Source: Fidelibacterota bacterium (GTDB lineage: Bacteria > Pseudomonadota > Alphaproteobacteria > Rhodospirillales > Rhodospirillaceae). From it: 64,000 nt of DNA. This document shows positions 1 through 8,520 of this stretch, piece by piece; position 1 is the first letter of the stretch; the number at the start of each line of letters is the position of its first letter. The position numbers and the translations under genes are program-made. Under the pieces are notes generated by a model. It made no database searches and had not been told where the DNA came from. It saw only the letters and a program-made list of their open reading frames with translations. Where the stretch lies: positions 112,352-176,351 of the forward strand of contig CANJPQ010000004.1 in the NCBI GenBank assembly GCA_947476275.1, in the 5' to 3' direction.

Positions 1-86
1 TCATCCCCTTCGACGAAGCCGTGAAGGCCTATATCGACATGCGCGATGTCGATCGCATGGGAAAGATCGTGATCAAGGTGGCGTGA
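1..86 (+). CDS. C-terminal end of an MDR-type (zinc-alcohol-dehydrogenase-like) oxidoreductase, partial
   Basis: The frame entering from the left edge reads through to a TGA at 84-86, giving about 27 residues that end MGKIVIKVA. An 'A...Y..M......GK.V.KV' ending is typical of medium-chain dehydrogenase/reductase proteins such as NADPH:quinone oxidoreductases, where the last helix precedes a final strand. No catalytic or cofactor motif lies inside the window, so substrate and subfamily cannot be given. It converges on ychF, whose stop lies about 20 bp away. Confidence 0.5.
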   Translation, partial: IPFDEAVKAYIDMRDVDRMGKIVIKVA

Positions 87-104
87 GAGGCGCCTGAACC
101 GGTC

Positions 105-1205
105 TCACACATTGAATAGGAAGTGCAGCACGTCGCCGTCCTGCACTTCGTATTCCTTGCCTTCCGAGCGCGCCTTGCCGGCGTCTTTCGCGCCCTGTTC
201 GCCGCCCAGGGCGACGTAGTCCTTGTAGGCGATCGTCTCGGACCGGATGAAGCCCTTCTCGAAGTCGGTGTGGATCACGCCGGCCGCGCCAGGCGCCTTG
301 GTGCCCTTCTTAATCGTCCAAGCGCGCGCTTCCTTCGGGCCGACGGTGAAATAGGTGATCAGGTCGAGCAGCGCGTAGCCCTCGTGGATCACGCGCGACA
401 AGCCGGTTTCCTTCAAGCCGAGGCCCTCAAGGAATTCCTTCTGTTCGCTCGGGTCCAGCTGGGAGACTTCCGCTTCGATCGCCGCGGAGATCACCACCAT
501 CGCCGCGTTCTCGGCCTTGGCCTTGGCGGCAACCTTGGCGGAGAGCGCATTGCCGGTGGCGGCTGAGCTTTCTTCCACGTTGCAGGCGTAGAGCACCGGC
601 TTACCGGTCAGCAGCTGCAGGCCGGTGAAGATCTTCTTCGCCGCAGGGTCGCTCGGCATTGCGGTGCGCGCGGCCTTGCCGGCGCGCAGCGCGACAAGAA
701 CCGGCTCGACCACCGCCAACATCTCCTTGGCATCTTTGTCGCCGCTCTTGGCCTTCTTGGCGTTCTGATCGGCGCGGCGCTCCAGGCTTTCCAGGTCTGC
801 GAGCATCAGTTCCGTGTCGACCGTGTCGGCGTCGCGCAACGGATCGATGCCGCCTTCGACGTGCGTGACGTTCTCGTCCACGAAGCAGCGCAGCACGTGC
901 ACGATGGCGTCGACCTCGCGGATGTTGGCGAGGAACTGATTGCCGAGGCCTTCGCCCTTGCTGGCGCCGCGCACCAAGCCGGCGATGTCGACGAACTCAA
1001 GCTGCGTCGGGATGATCTTCGCGGACTTTGAGATCTTCGCCAAGATTTCGAGGCGCTCATCCGGCAGCGCCACCCGGCCGACGTTCGGCTCGATGGTGCA
1101 GAATGGAAAGTTTGCCGCTTGCGCCGCCGCAGTGGCGGTCAGCGCATTGAACAGCGTGGATTTCCCGACATTCGGGAGCCCGACGATACCGCAATTGAAA
1201 CCCAT
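105..1205 (-). CDS. ychF: Redox-regulated ATPase YchF (Obg-family GTPase fold)
   Basis: A 366-residue protein of full family length. The P-loop GLPNVGKST sits at about residues 9-17, followed by the switch segment with [12 protein letters not shown]. The C-terminal TGS domain contains the conserved run around [13 protein letters not shown] and FEKGFIRSE. YchF is an ancient ribosome- and nucleic-acid-associated NTPase that in most organisms prefers ATP to GTP. The ATG lies directly next to the stop codon of pth, and rplY and prs are upstream on the same strand. A ychF-pth-rplY-prs order is common in Proteobacteria and suggests co-transcription with translation and nucleotide genes. Confidence 0.97.
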   Translation of the reverse strand: MGFNCGIVGLPNVGKSTLFNALTATAAAQAANFPFCTIEPNVGRVALPDERLEILAKISKSAKIIPTQLEFVDIAGLVRGASKGEGLGNQFLANIREVDAIVHVLRCFVDENVTHVEGGIDPLRDADTVDTELMLADLESLERRADQNAKKAKSGDKDAKEMLAVVEPVLVALRAGKAARTAMPSDPAAKKIFTGLQLLTGKPVLYACNVEESSAATGNALSAKVAAKAKAENAAMVVISAAIEAEVSQLDPSEQKEFLEGLGLKETGLSRVIHEGYALLDLITYFTVGPKEARAWTIKKGTKAPGAAGVIHTDFEKGFIRSETIAYKDYVALGGEQGAKDAGKARSEGKEYEVQDGDVLHFLFNV

Positions 1206-1844
1206 TTATGTCTCCGTGGCGCCATCGGATGAGGGCGGCTCTTTCTTTTCTTTCTTCGGTGGCGGCGGTTTCAGCCGCAGCGTCACCTTCGTCATGAACT
1301 TATTGCCGTCGCCCGAGCCGCTGAGTTCGCGGACGAGGTCTGGCGCGGCTTCGGAAATGGCGTCCAGCAGCTTCTCGAGCCACTGTTGATCGCCCTTGCC
1401 GAAATCCGACAGAACGTGGCCGTGGACGCGCTCCTTGCCGGGATGGCCGATGCCAAGCCGCACGCGCCAATAGTCGTAACCGATATGCGCGTCGAGCGAC
1501 CTGATCCCATTATGTCCGGCGCTGCCGCCGGCCTTCTTCACGCGCACCTTGCCCGGCTCAAGCTCGATCTCATCGTAGAACACGATCACCTGCTCCGGCG
1601 CGATCTTGTAGAAGCGGATCGCTTCGCCGACCGACTGCCCGGACAGGTTCATGTACGTGGCGGGCTTCAGCGCGAGCACCTTGTCCCCATCCAGGGTGCC
1701 TTCGCTGATCGCGCCCTGAAAGCGCGCGCGCCAAGGCGCGAAGCGATGCGCGTGGGCGATCGCATCGACGGCCATGAAGCCGATGTTGTGACGATTGTTG
1801 GCGTAGCCTGCGCCGGGATTGCCCAGGCCAACGAGCAGCAACAC
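1206..1844 (-). CDS. pth: Peptidyl-tRNA hydrolase
   Basis: A 212-residue cytosolic hydrolase that cleaves peptidyl-tRNA released from stalled ribosomes. Family signatures are visible: VGLGNPG near the N-terminus, the RHNIGF motif with catalytic His at about residue 19, and [11 protein letters not shown] further on. The start used is GTG at 1844, because it begins immediately before the first beta-strand as in the family. The C-terminus is somewhat extended, with a Pro/Lys-rich tail. Its TAA lies directly before the ychF ATG. A perfect 12-bp hairpin separates it from rplY. Confidence 0.95.
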   Translation of the reverse strand: MLLLVGLGNPGAGYANNRHNIGFMAVDAIAHAHRFAPWRARFQGAISEGTLDGDKVLALKPATYMNLSGQSVGEAIRFYKIAPEQVIVFYDEIELEPGKVRVKKAGGSAGHNGIRSLDAHIGYDYWRVRLGIGHPGKERVHGHVLSDFGKGDQQWLEKLLDAISEAAPDLVRELSGSGDGNKFMTKVTLRLKPPPPKKEKKEPPSSDGATET

Positions 1845-1865
1845 GGCCCGAGCCCCCGAAAGAAG

Positions 1866-1894
1866 CTCCCTCTCCCCGATCTGGGGAGAGGGAG
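1866..1894. repeat. Perfect 12-bp inverted repeat (hairpin) between rplY and pth
   Basis: CTCCCTCTCCCC at 1866-1877 pairs exactly with GGGGAGAGGGAG at 1883-1894 around a 5-base loop. It fills most of the 57-bp gap between the rplY stop and the pth start. There is no U-run on the minus-strand transcript, so it is a poor classical terminator. It could act as an RNA-stabilising or attenuating stem that uncouples abundant L25 mRNA from pth. Purine/pyrimidine hairpins of this shape recur as dispersed repeats in many proteobacterial genomes. Confidence 0.75.
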
Positions 1895-1901
1895 GGTTCG
1901 A

Positions 1902-2654
1902 CTACTTCTTGGCTCCGCCCTTGGCGGCCGGAGCAGCAGCGGCACCCTTGGCACCACCGGCCGGCGCAGCAGCGCCTTTGGCACCAGCGGCCGGGGCGGC
2001 ACCAGCAGCCGGAGCAGCGGCACCAGCGGCGGGCGCGGCGCCCTCGGCGGCGGCAGCGGGCGCGGCAGCGGCTTCTTCTTCCGCGGTCATCACGGTCGGC
2101 GGTGCGATCGTGCAGATCGTGAAGTTACGCGCGATGGTCTGCTTGATGCCTTTCGGCAGCGCGATCGAATTGATGTGCACGCTGTCGCCGATCTCCAGGC
2201 CGGTCAGATCGATGTCGATATGATCGGGAAGGTCGTCTGGCTTGCCGCGCACTTCGATGTCGTGGCGCACGATGTTGAGCACGCCGCCCACTTTGATGCC
2301 GGGTGCGGCACTTTCGTTGAGGAAGCGCACCGGGATCGGCACGCGGACGAGCGTGTCCTTCTCGATGCGGCGGAAGTCGGCATGGAGCGGCTGGTCGGAC
2401 ACCGGGTCGAGCTGCACATCCATCGCCATGGTGCGCTGCTTCTTGCCGTTGATTTCGACTTCGAAGATGTTGGTCTTGAACGCCGGGTCGTGCATCAGCG
2501 CGACGAGGATTTTGGGTTCGAGGGCGATCAGCGAGGCTTCTTGCGAGCCGCCGTAAATCACCGCGGGCACGAGGCCCTGACGGCGAGTTGCACGAGCTGC
2601 CCCCTTACCTGCCCGATCGCGCCCCTGCACTGCGAGTGTGCTAGTGGTCGGCAT
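1902..2654 (-). CDS. rplY: 50S ribosomal protein L25, long Ctc form with Ala/Gly/Pro tail
   Basis: A 250-residue protein of the L25/general-stress-protein Ctc family, which binds 5S rRNA in the large subunit. The N-terminal L25 domain (RDRAGKGAARATRRQG through about residue 95) and the C-terminal Ctc domain (about 96-190) are both present. Beyond about residue 190 there is a low-complexity tail of Ala, Gly, Pro and Lys that makes it longer than typical 200-215 residue Ctc proteins. The ATG at 2654 has GGAG eight bases upstream. The 229-bp gap to prs should hold its promoter, though I see no clear hexamers there. Confidence 0.95.
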   Translation of the reverse strand: MPTTSTLAVQGRDRAGKGAARATRRQGLVPAVIYGGSQEASLIALEPKILVALMHDPAFKTNIFEVEINGKKQRTMAMDVQLDPVSDQPLHADFRRIEKDTLVRVPIPVRFLNESAAPGIKVGGVLNIVRHDIEVRGKPDDLPDHIDIDLTGLEIGDSVHINSIALPKGIKQTIARNFTICTIAPPTVMTAEEEAAAAPAAAAEGAAPAAGAAAPAAGAAPAAGAKGAAAPAGGAKGAAAAPAAKGGAKK

Positions 2655-2883
2655 GGACTTTCTCCGTTTGGATCAATGGCGTGCCGTCCAATCCGGACGG
2701 TTCGCCGGCGCGGCCTCCAGGGGTGCCGCAGCCATCCCCGACGGCATCGCCGGGAACCGGCGGGGTGTACACGGCTTCGATGCCGGTGGCAAGGCGTCGG
2801 ACGCACCGCCGAAGCGCGCGACACCTAACAATTTCAATAGGTTGTAGGACCCGTCGGGAAATGGCCGACGCGGCGGGACGCTC

Positions 2884-3819
2884 TCAGCTCTCGAACAGGC
2901 TCGAGACCGAGGTTTCGTGGCTGATGCGGTGGATCGCCTCGGCCATGAGGGGGGCGATGGACAGCTGTCGGATGTTGTCGGCCAGGCGTACGGCTTCGGT
3001 GGCCTGGATGCTGTCGGTGATCACCAGTTCGCGGATCGGCGAGGCGGTGACGCGGCCGACGGCGCCGCCCGAAAGCACGCCGTGGGTGACATAGGCCGAG
3101 ACGCTCTTGGCGCCCTCGTTCATCAGGGCGACGGCGGCGTTACACAAGGTGCCGGCGGAATCGACGATGTCGTCGACCAGGATGCAGGGCCGGTCCTTCA
3201 CTTCACCGATGATGTTCATGACTTCCGACACGCCGGCTTTCTCGCGGCGTTTGTCGATGATGGCCAGGTCCGCATGGATGCGTTTGGCGATGGCGCGAGC
3301 ACGCACCACGCCGCCCACGTCCGGCGACACGATCACCGGATGCTCGCCCTTGAACTGTTGCTCGATGTCCGAGGTGAACACCGGCGCGGAATAGAGGTTA
3401 TCCAGCGGGATGTCGAAGAAGCCCTGGATCTGACCGGAGTGCAGATCCAGCGTTAGCACGCGGTTCGCACCCGACGACGCAATGAGGTTGGCGACCAGCT
3501 TCGCGGTGATGGGTGTGCGGCCGCCGGTCTTACGGTCCTGGCGGGCATAGCCGTAGTAGGGGATCACCGTGGTGACGCGGCGCGCAGACGCGCGGCGCAG
3601 CGCGTCCAGGGTGATCAGCAGTTCCATGATGTTGTCGTTGGCGGGGTAGGACGTCGCCTGGATCACGAACACGTCCTCGCCGCGCACGTTCTCGTGGATC
3701 TCGGCGAAGATCTCCATGTCGGAGAAGCGCTTGATACTGGCGTTGGTGAGCTGCAAATGGAGACAGGCGACGATCGCCTCCGACAGCGGCCGATTGCTGT
3801 TGCCAGCCAGGATTTTCAT
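2884..3819 (-). CDS. prs: Ribose-phosphate pyrophosphokinase (PRPP synthetase)
   Basis: A 311-residue enzyme making PRPP from ribose 5-phosphate and ATP, the precursor of purines, pyrimidines, His, Trp and NAD. The ATP/Mg flexible-loop region is seen in [10 protein letters not shown], and the PRPP-binding loop in [16 protein letters not shown]. The length matches class I synthetases (310-320). The family's His/Asp metal-binding region appears as [13 protein letters not shown]. It is on the same strand as the downstream rplY-pth-ychF block but is separated from it by 229 bp. Confidence 0.97.
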   Translation of the reverse strand: MKILAGNSNRPLSEAIVACLHLQLTNASIKRFSDMEIFAEIHENVRGEDVFVIQATSYPANDNIMELLITLDALRRASARRVTTVIPYYGYARQDRKTGGRTPITAKLVANLIASSGANRVLTLDLHSGQIQGFFDIPLDNLYSAPVFTSDIEQQFKGEHPVIVSPDVGGVVRARAIAKRIHADLAIIDKRREKAGVSEVMNIIGEVKDRPCILVDDIVDSAGTLCNAAVALMNEGAKSVSAYVTHGVLSGGAVGRVTASPIRELVITDSIQATEAVRLADNIRQLSIAPLMAEAIHRISHETSVSSLFES

Positions 3820-3940
3820 GCCGACGAATCCCCACGGAACCTAAGCGCCTCGCAAGGGGGCCGGTCTTCCCCACGTTCCGGCCCTAGGCGCTTCAAATCG
3901 CGGCGGAAACTACCAACCCCTCCGGGGGCTGTAAACCGAC

Positions 3941-4816
3941 TCAGTTGGCCGGCTTGATACTGATCAGCTTCAGCAAATTCGGCTGGGCTGCGGCGGCGAT
4001 GGCGAAGGCCGTGGGCCCCCAGGCGCCGTCCAGGGCGCCGCTGGGGATATCGTTCTCCAGGTGGAGCACCCCCAGTTCCTTGCCCTCTCGATCCAGCGCG
4101 CGCCAGGTGATCGTCACATGCTGCTGGGTGAGGTCCAGAGGCTTGCTTTCAAATGTGCAGGTCAGGGTGATGTCCGGGTTGACGTCGTCCCGCCGCGCGC
4201 CGCCATCGCTCAGCGCCTGAAGAATGGCCAAGCGCAGGCTTTCGCGCCCGTCGCCCGGCGCGCCGTCGACCGGCTTTACCGAGATCGAGGGATAAATCGG
4301 CCTGTTCGCAACCGCTGCCGCGGCTGCCGCGGCCGGGCCGATCACCGGGGATTTGGAAAGCCCCATGGCATCTGCCACGTAGTCCGCGGCCAGGCGTGAC
4401 ACCGGCACGGGCACGTCCGTTTCCGGCGGCACCTGCACGGTCTGATTGAAGCGCGCCATCACCGCCCCTTGGCGGCTTCGCACTGACCATGTGATGTCGA
4501 ACTGTTCCCCACCCGGACTGGTCACCGAGGCGCTGGCGCGGCCCGCGAGAACGAAACCCAGGTGACCCGGCTTCGGCACGGCTTCCGCCGGAATCTCCAA
4601 CTCCATGAGTTGGTCGGCAATCACGCGGGTGATGCGCGCCGACACCTCCGGGGCGATACCCTCGATCGGCAATACTTCGACGCCGGTGGCAGAGGGCATA
4701 TCCAGCAGCGGATTACCGGTACCAAGCTTAGGCGCACCGCGGAACGGCTGCGGGACCGATCCGCAAGCGCTCAAGGACAGCGCGGCTATCAGGACAAGGA
4801 CAAACCAGCGGATCAT
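3941..4816 (-). CDS. Putative outer-membrane or periplasmic lipoprotein, function unknown
   Basis: A 291-residue protein with an N-terminal signal and a clear lipobox LSAC (Cys 18), so it should be lipidated and cleaved by Lsp. The mature part has no domain I can name. It contains two blocks with 'VSARITRVIADQL'- and 'ESLRLAILQAL'-like helices, each followed by a strand-rich segment ending in an 'ITW' pattern, which suggests an internal duplication. Its ATG overlaps the pgeF stop codon (ATGA), so it is translationally coupled to pgeF. The downstream 120 bp to prs holds only a weak CCCC-CGGA-GGGG hairpin. Confidence 0.8.
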   Translation of the reverse strand: MIRWFVLVLIAALSLSACGSVPQPFRGAPKLGTGNPLLDMPSATGVEVLPIEGIAPEVSARITRVIADQLMELEIPAEAVPKPGHLGFVLAGRASASVTSPGGEQFDITWSVRSRQGAVMARFNQTVQVPPETDVPVPVSRLAADYVADAMGLSKSPVIGPAAAAAAAVANRPIYPSISVKPVDGAPGDGRESLRLAILQALSDGGARRDDVNPDITLTCTFESKPLDLTQQHVTITWRALDREGKELGVLHLENDIPSGALDGAWGPTAFAIAAAAQPNLLKLISIKPAN

Positions 4817-5568
4817 GGGGCAAGTGCGATGGCTGAAATCTGCCGGCCGTACTCGGGCTCCTTGCGCAGGGTGGCGCGGCGGAAGCTGAAGAAGTTTTCT
4901 TCGTCGGCCAGAGTATCGGCGCCTTGCACGACCACGGTTCCGACACCGGCGGCGCGGACCCGATCCACGACAAACCGCGGCAGGTCGAAATGCGGCTTGG
5001 CGCGTGAGGTGTCGAAATAGGCGGCATAGGCCGCATCCCGGGCGATGAAGGCGTCTCTGAAATCCGGGCCGACCTCATAAGATGCCAGTCCGATGCAAGG
5101 GCCTACAGCCGCGACGATGCGGTCCGCCTGTGCGCCTGCGGCGATCATGGCGGCGACCGTGTTGGCGACCACGCCGTCCACGGCCCCGCGCCAGCCCGCA
5201 TGGGCCGCACCGATCACGCCGGCGGCTTCGTCCGCGAACAGCACCGGTGCGCAGTCGGCGGTGAGGATGCCCAGCGCAACCCCGCGTCGCGCGGTCACCA
5301 TGGCATCGGCGATCGGCGCGTCGTTCCAGGCCCAGCCTGTCTCGACAGACACGGCGTCGGGCGTATGCCGCTGCTTGACGGTGATCATGGAGTCGACGCC
5401 AAGGATTGCAGAGCAACGCGCGCGTGCCGCGGTCACCGCGTCATGTTCGTCGGGCGTGCGATAGGCGCAATTCTGCGCATGACTGGTGAAGAAGCCGTGG
5501 CTTACGGTCTTCAAGGCATCGAGCGCGCCGACGCGTTTGACCGTCTCAGCCGTCATGGACAAACCCAT
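4813..5568 (-). CDS. pgeF: PgeF/YfiH family protein (laccase-domain, peptidoglycan-editing/purine nucleoside phosphorylase-type)
   Basis: A 251-residue member of the multicopper-polyphenol-oxidase/YfiH (DUF152) fold. The conserved zinc ligands and context are seen in HGFFTSH, the Cys of DCAPVLFAD, and the His of GAAHAGWRGAV. Family members edit peptidoglycan precursors (E. coli YfiH) or act as purine nucleoside phosphorylases (FAMIN/LACC1-type); the sequence alone does not decide between these. The start at 5568 overlaps the 3' end of the MidA-like gene by 23 bp. An internal ATG at 5556 is an alternative start. Confidence 0.9.
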   Translation of the reverse strand: MGLSMTAETVKRVGALDALKTVSHGFFTSHAQNCAYRTPDEHDAVTAARARCSAILGVDSMITVKQRHTPDAVSVETGWAWNDAPIADAMVTARRGVALGILTADCAPVLFADEAAGVIGAAHAGWRGAVDGVVANTVAAMIAAGAQADRIVAAVGPCIGLASYEVGPDFRDAFIARDAAYAAYFDTSRAKPHFDLPRFVVDRVRAAGVGTVVVQGADTLADEENFFSFRRATLRKEPEYGRQISAIALAP

Positions 5569-6607
5569 CCGGCAGCGGCGCAGACGGATGCGCGACGCAC
5601 ATCACCTTCAACAGCAGGCCCATCCCGTCGGGCGCCGTGAGGCGTCGCGTCGCCGCTGCGATCTCGGCGGCCTTGGCGGCGTGCTTGCCGCGTGCGAGCT
5701 GCGCGGTGCGCACGCCGATGCCGAGCCGGGCGAGGAAGGTGCCCTGGTTCTCCGGACCGAACACTTGGGCGCCCGCTGTCTTTGCCGCCTGCACCAGGGG
5801 CCCGAAATCCACATGGGCGGTGAGATCGGCGTCGCCCAGATCGCCCAGCACCGGGTGATACTTGTGCTGCTTCACGGCTTGCAGCGTCTCGCCGAGGGCC
5901 GGCCCGTTGTAGCCATAGTCGATCAACAGGGCGGCGCCACCGTCGGCGGCAATGCGTCGCGCGAGGGCGTCGACAAATGCGATTGCGACGTCGCATACCT
6001 CGGCCACGGCACCCACCGGGGCTTCGGCCGGCAGATTCGCCGGCGGGGCCGGGTCGGGGATCGGCACAAATACGAAGGCGTCTTTTTCGAGTCCCACATG
6101 GCGCTCGGCCCAATCGCGCTCCTGGCGCACGAACTGGCGGATCGGAAGGGCGTCGAGGAACTCGTTGGCGAGCAGGATCATCGGCCCGCGCGGCACGGTC
6201 TCAAGGCTGTCGTGCCATGCAACGTCGTTGCCGTTAAGGGCCGCCTTTTGCCTGGCGCGCAGGGCTGCGCTGCGTTCGACCAAGTGGATCTTCGCGGCGT
6301 CTCGGAATCCGGCGACCCGCGCGGAGGCCCGCAACAGATCGGCCATCAAGGAGCCGCGGCCCGGGCCGCATTCGACGAGATGGAACGTGGCAGGTTTGCC
6401 GAGCGCTTCCCACGTAATCGCGCACCACAGACCGATCAACTCCCCGAAGACCTGGCTGATTTCCGGCGCGGTGACGAAATCGCCGCCCCGGCCGAACACG
6501 TCGCCTTGCGCGTAGTAGGCATTGCTCACGGCCGACATGACTTCGGGCAGGGGCAGGGGCCCGTCCTTGGCAATACGCGCGGCAAGCGCGCTGGCAACCG
6601 GCGTCAA
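5546..6607 (-). CDS. MidA/NDUFAF7-type class I SAM-dependent methyltransferase
   Basis: This is a 353-residue protein if translation starts at the TTG at 6607, which overlaps the lgt stop as TTGA. A longer open frame extends to 6790 but lies inside lgt and adds a non-homologous Arg-rich leader, so I reject it. The family hallmark GGDFVTAPEISQVFGELIG is near residue 35, followed by the SAM-binding VECGPGRGSL. Mitochondrial NDUFAF7 dimethylates an Arg of complex I subunit NDUFS2. The bacterial role is presumed similar but is not shown here. It lies in an operon between lgt and pgeF, a common alphaproteobacterial arrangement. Confidence 0.9.
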   Translation of the reverse strand: MTPVASALAARIAKDGPLPLPEVMSAVSNAYYAQGDVFGRGGDFVTAPEISQVFGELIGLWCAITWEALGKPATFHLVECGPGRGSLMADLLRASARVAGFRDAAKIHLVERSAALRARQKAALNGNDVAWHDSLETVPRGPMILLANEFLDALPIRQFVRQERDWAERHVGLEKDAFVFVPIPDPAPPANLPAEAPVGAVAEVCDVAIAFVDALARRIAADGGAALLIDYGYNGPALGETLQAVKQHKYHPVLGDLGDADLTAHVDFGPLVQAAKTAGAQVFGPENQGTFLARLGIGVRTAQLARGKHAAKAAEIAAATRRLTAPDGMGLLLKVMCVAHPSAPLPDGFVHDG

Positions 6608-7425
6608 CGGGGCGTCTCGCGGAGCGAAGCGTCGAGAGGCTTCGCGTGCCAAATGAAGAATATCCCGATGAGGATCATCGGCACGGACAGAAGCTGACCC
6701 ATGGTCGCACCACCGACCAAAAAGCCGAGATGAGCATCCGGTTCGCGGAAGAACTCGCCGATGGTCCGCACGATCCCATAGCCGATCCAAAACGCACCGG
6801 TGATGGTGCCCGGCCGGTTACGGACTTTCGGATTGAGCCACAGCAACCGCAGCACGACCAGGAGCACCACGCCTTCCAGGAAGGATTGATACAACTGGCT
6901 CGGATGACGCGGAACGTCGCCGCCGGTGGGGAAGACCATTCCCCAGGGTAAATCTGTCGGCCGTCCCCAGAGTTCGCCGTTGATGAAGTTGGCGATGCGC
7001 CCGAGGCCGAGGCCGATCGGCACCACGGCGGCTACGTTATCGGCGATGTACCACTTGTTGATCTTCTTCAGGTGCGCGAACAGCAGGATCGCGAGGGTCA
7101 CGCCGAGTAGGGCGCCGTGGAAGGCCATGCCACCTTCCCAGGTCTTCACGATCTCGCCCGGGTTGGCGAAGTAGAACGCCGGTTTGTAGAACAGCACATA
7201 TCCCAGCCGGCCACCAAAGATGATGCCCGCCATGGTCCAGAGGAAGAAGTCGTCCACCTGGGCCGGTGTCATCAGGGCGGGCGGATAGCTCACCAGCCGG
7301 CGCATGTAGTAGACCCCGGCGAACAGGCCGGCGATGTAGGACAGCGCGTACCAGCGGATGGCGATCGGCCCGACCTGGAGCAGAATCGGATCGATGTTCG
7401 GAAAGGCAATGGCGAGTGTGAGCAT
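6604..7425 (-). CDS. lgt: Prolipoprotein diacylglyceryl transferase
   Basis: A 273-residue inner-membrane enzyme that transfers diacylglycerol from phosphatidylglycerol to the lipobox Cys of prolipoproteins. About seven hydrophobic segments are visible. The conserved HGALLG (HGGLLG motif with one change), RIANFINGELWGRPTDLPWG and PRHPSQLYQ blocks are present. It is the first gene of the minus-strand run lgt-midA-pgeF-lipoprotein, so a lipoprotein-maturation enzyme and a lipoprotein share a transcript. Its start faces that of the ubiK-like gene across a 79-bp divergent promoter region. Confidence 0.96.
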   Translation of the reverse strand: MLTLAIAFPNIDPILLQVGPIAIRWYALSYIAGLFAGVYYMRRLVSYPPALMTPAQVDDFFLWTMAGIIFGGRLGYVLFYKPAFYFANPGEIVKTWEGGMAFHGALLGVTLAILLFAHLKKINKWYIADNVAAVVPIGLGLGRIANFINGELWGRPTDLPWGMVFPTGGDVPRHPSQLYQSFLEGVVLLVVLRLLWLNPKVRNRPGTITGAFWIGYGIVRTIGEFFREPDAHLGFLVGGATMGQLLSVPMILIGIFFIWHAKPLDASLRETPR

Positions 7426-7504
7426 GGCTGCAGTTATGCCAACCCCGTTGCGCCGCGTCTATCCGCGGTCGATAGTCAGGCGACGACCCTTCAGGAGAAT
7501 CGCC

Positions 7505-7759
7505 ATGCAGAGCCAAAATCGCATCTTCGACGATATCGCCAAGGTTGCCGGCGGCGCGCTCGGTGCGCTGGCCAGCCTGAAGCAGGAGATGGAAACCATG
7601 GTGAAAGACCGCGTCGAGCGCTTCATGACCGACTACAACATGGTGCCGCGTGAGGAGTTCGAGGCCGTGAAAGCCATGGCGAGCGAGGCGCGCGCCGAGC
7701 AGGAGCGTCTTGCCGCGCGCGTTGCCGCGCTTGAGGCCGCGCTTAAGCAGAGCACGTAG
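7505..7759 (+). CDS. ubiK: UbiK/BMFP-family accessory factor for ubiquinone biosynthesis
   Basis: An 84-residue protein with an N-terminal helix containing IFDDIAKVAGGALGALA, then a long charged coiled coil (about residues 45-80) rich in Ala, Glu and Arg. This matches the membrane-fusogenic BMFP/UbiK family, which supports aerobic ubiquinone synthesis as part of the Ubi lipid-binding complex. The ATG at 7505 is chosen because AGGAGAATCGCC precedes it and the family starts here; the frame is open further upstream. It is divergent from lgt. The symbol is by family similarity only. Confidence 0.82.
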   Translation: MQSQNRIFDDIAKVAGGALGALASLKQEMETMVKDRVERFMTDYNMVPREEFEAVKAMASEARAEQERLAARVAALEAALKQST

Positions 7760-7773
7760 TCCTCGCGCACCGC

Positions 7774-7841
7774 TTATCCACAAGGCTGAACGATTCACTT
7801 ATCCGCATAGAATCGCGGTTTCCGACGACTCGACGCGACTC
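7774..7841. promoter_or_regulatory. Cluster of two DnaA-type boxes and four GANTC sites
   Basis: TTATCCACA at 7774-7782 is a perfect DnaA box, and TTATCCGCA at 7799-7807 is a one-mismatch copy in the same orientation 25 bp on. GANTC, the CcrM methylation target in Alphaproteobacteria, occurs four times in 50 bp: 7792, 7810, 7827 and 7837. An AT-richer stretch follows (about 7843-7890). The cluster lies in the ubiK-ybjN gap. It could be a cell-cycle-controlled promoter for ybjN or part of a replication origin; the sequence alone cannot decide. Confidence 0.55.
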
Positions 7842-7963
7842 CGTGATTTTATTCGCTATTTGGTGTTGCGAGCTCCATTCCCCTACTATATCTTGAAGTT
7901 CGAGAGCGGCTTTTGGGGGCGTGGGCCTTCGGGTCCGGGCCCCGGGGATACAGGGGAACGCCG

Positions 7964-8464
7964 ATGCTATCCGACACGCTTCGCCGGGGCACAACCCGCG
8001 CCGCCAACCCCATGGACATGATCGAAGAGGCCATTTCCGCCAAGGAATGGGTCTACGATCGCCGCTGCGACACTGAACTTGCCGTCGAGGCGCCGGGCAC
8101 CTGGTGCGACTACGGCATGTTCTTCGCTTGGTCCGAAGAACTGAATGCGCTCCACTTCTCCTGCGCCCTGGACATGCGGGTCCAGCCTCGGCTGATGGGC
8201 CAGATCTACGAGCTGCTCGCCAAGTTAAACGAGCGCCTGTGGATGGGTCACTTCGCGATCTGGGTGGAAGAGGGCATCCCGATGTTCCGCCACACGGTCC
8301 GGTTGCCTAACGGCATCGAGCCGGACGCGGTCGAGGAAATGATGGATCTCGCCATGTCCGAGTGCGAGCGCTACTACCCGGCCTTCCAGTTCGTGATCTG
8401 GGGCGGGCGTACGGCGGCTGACGCCATCGCAAGTTCGCTGCTCGACACGGTCGGCGAAGCCTAA
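7964..8464 (+). CDS. YbjN-domain protein (type III secretion chaperone-like fold)
   Basis: A 166-residue protein with the YbjN pattern seen in alphaproteobacteria. After an N-terminal segment (MLSDTLRRG...NPMDMIEE) comes a strand-rich core with MFFAWSEELNALHFSC and the helix YELLAKLNERLWMGHF, then a conserved WVEEGIPMFRH. The fold is related to secretion chaperones, but in these genomes it is a housekeeping gene of unknown role next to proC. The ATG at 7964 is preceded by AGGGGAACGCCG; the 17-residue upstream extension in frame is not expected. It probably starts an operon with proC and the TetR-like gene. Confidence 0.85.
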   Translation: MLSDTLRRGTTRAANPMDMIEEAISAKEWVYDRRCDTELAVEAPGTWCDYGMFFAWSEELNALHFSCALDMRVQPRLMGQIYELLAKLNERLWMGHFAIWVEEGIPMFRHTVRLPNGIEPDAVEEMMDLAMSECERYYPAFQFVIWGGRTAADAIASSLLDTVGEA

Positions 8465-8520
8465 CCCAACCTATATTCCAGGCCTTTAGCGGCGGCGTGC
8501 GCCGGTCTATGCTCGCCATC

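Noticed and set aside
1905..2085. Short tandem-looking repeats
   Set aside because: They encode the Ala/Gly/Pro tail of L25 and are a codon-level repetition, not a DNA repeat family or CRISPR.
1386..2828. Long open frame on the plus strand opposite pth and rplY
   Set aside because: It is antisense to two certain genes, is full of Arg/Gly/Ser low-complexity, and reads through the Ala/Pro-rich rplY tail; a GC-rich codon-shadow effect explains it.
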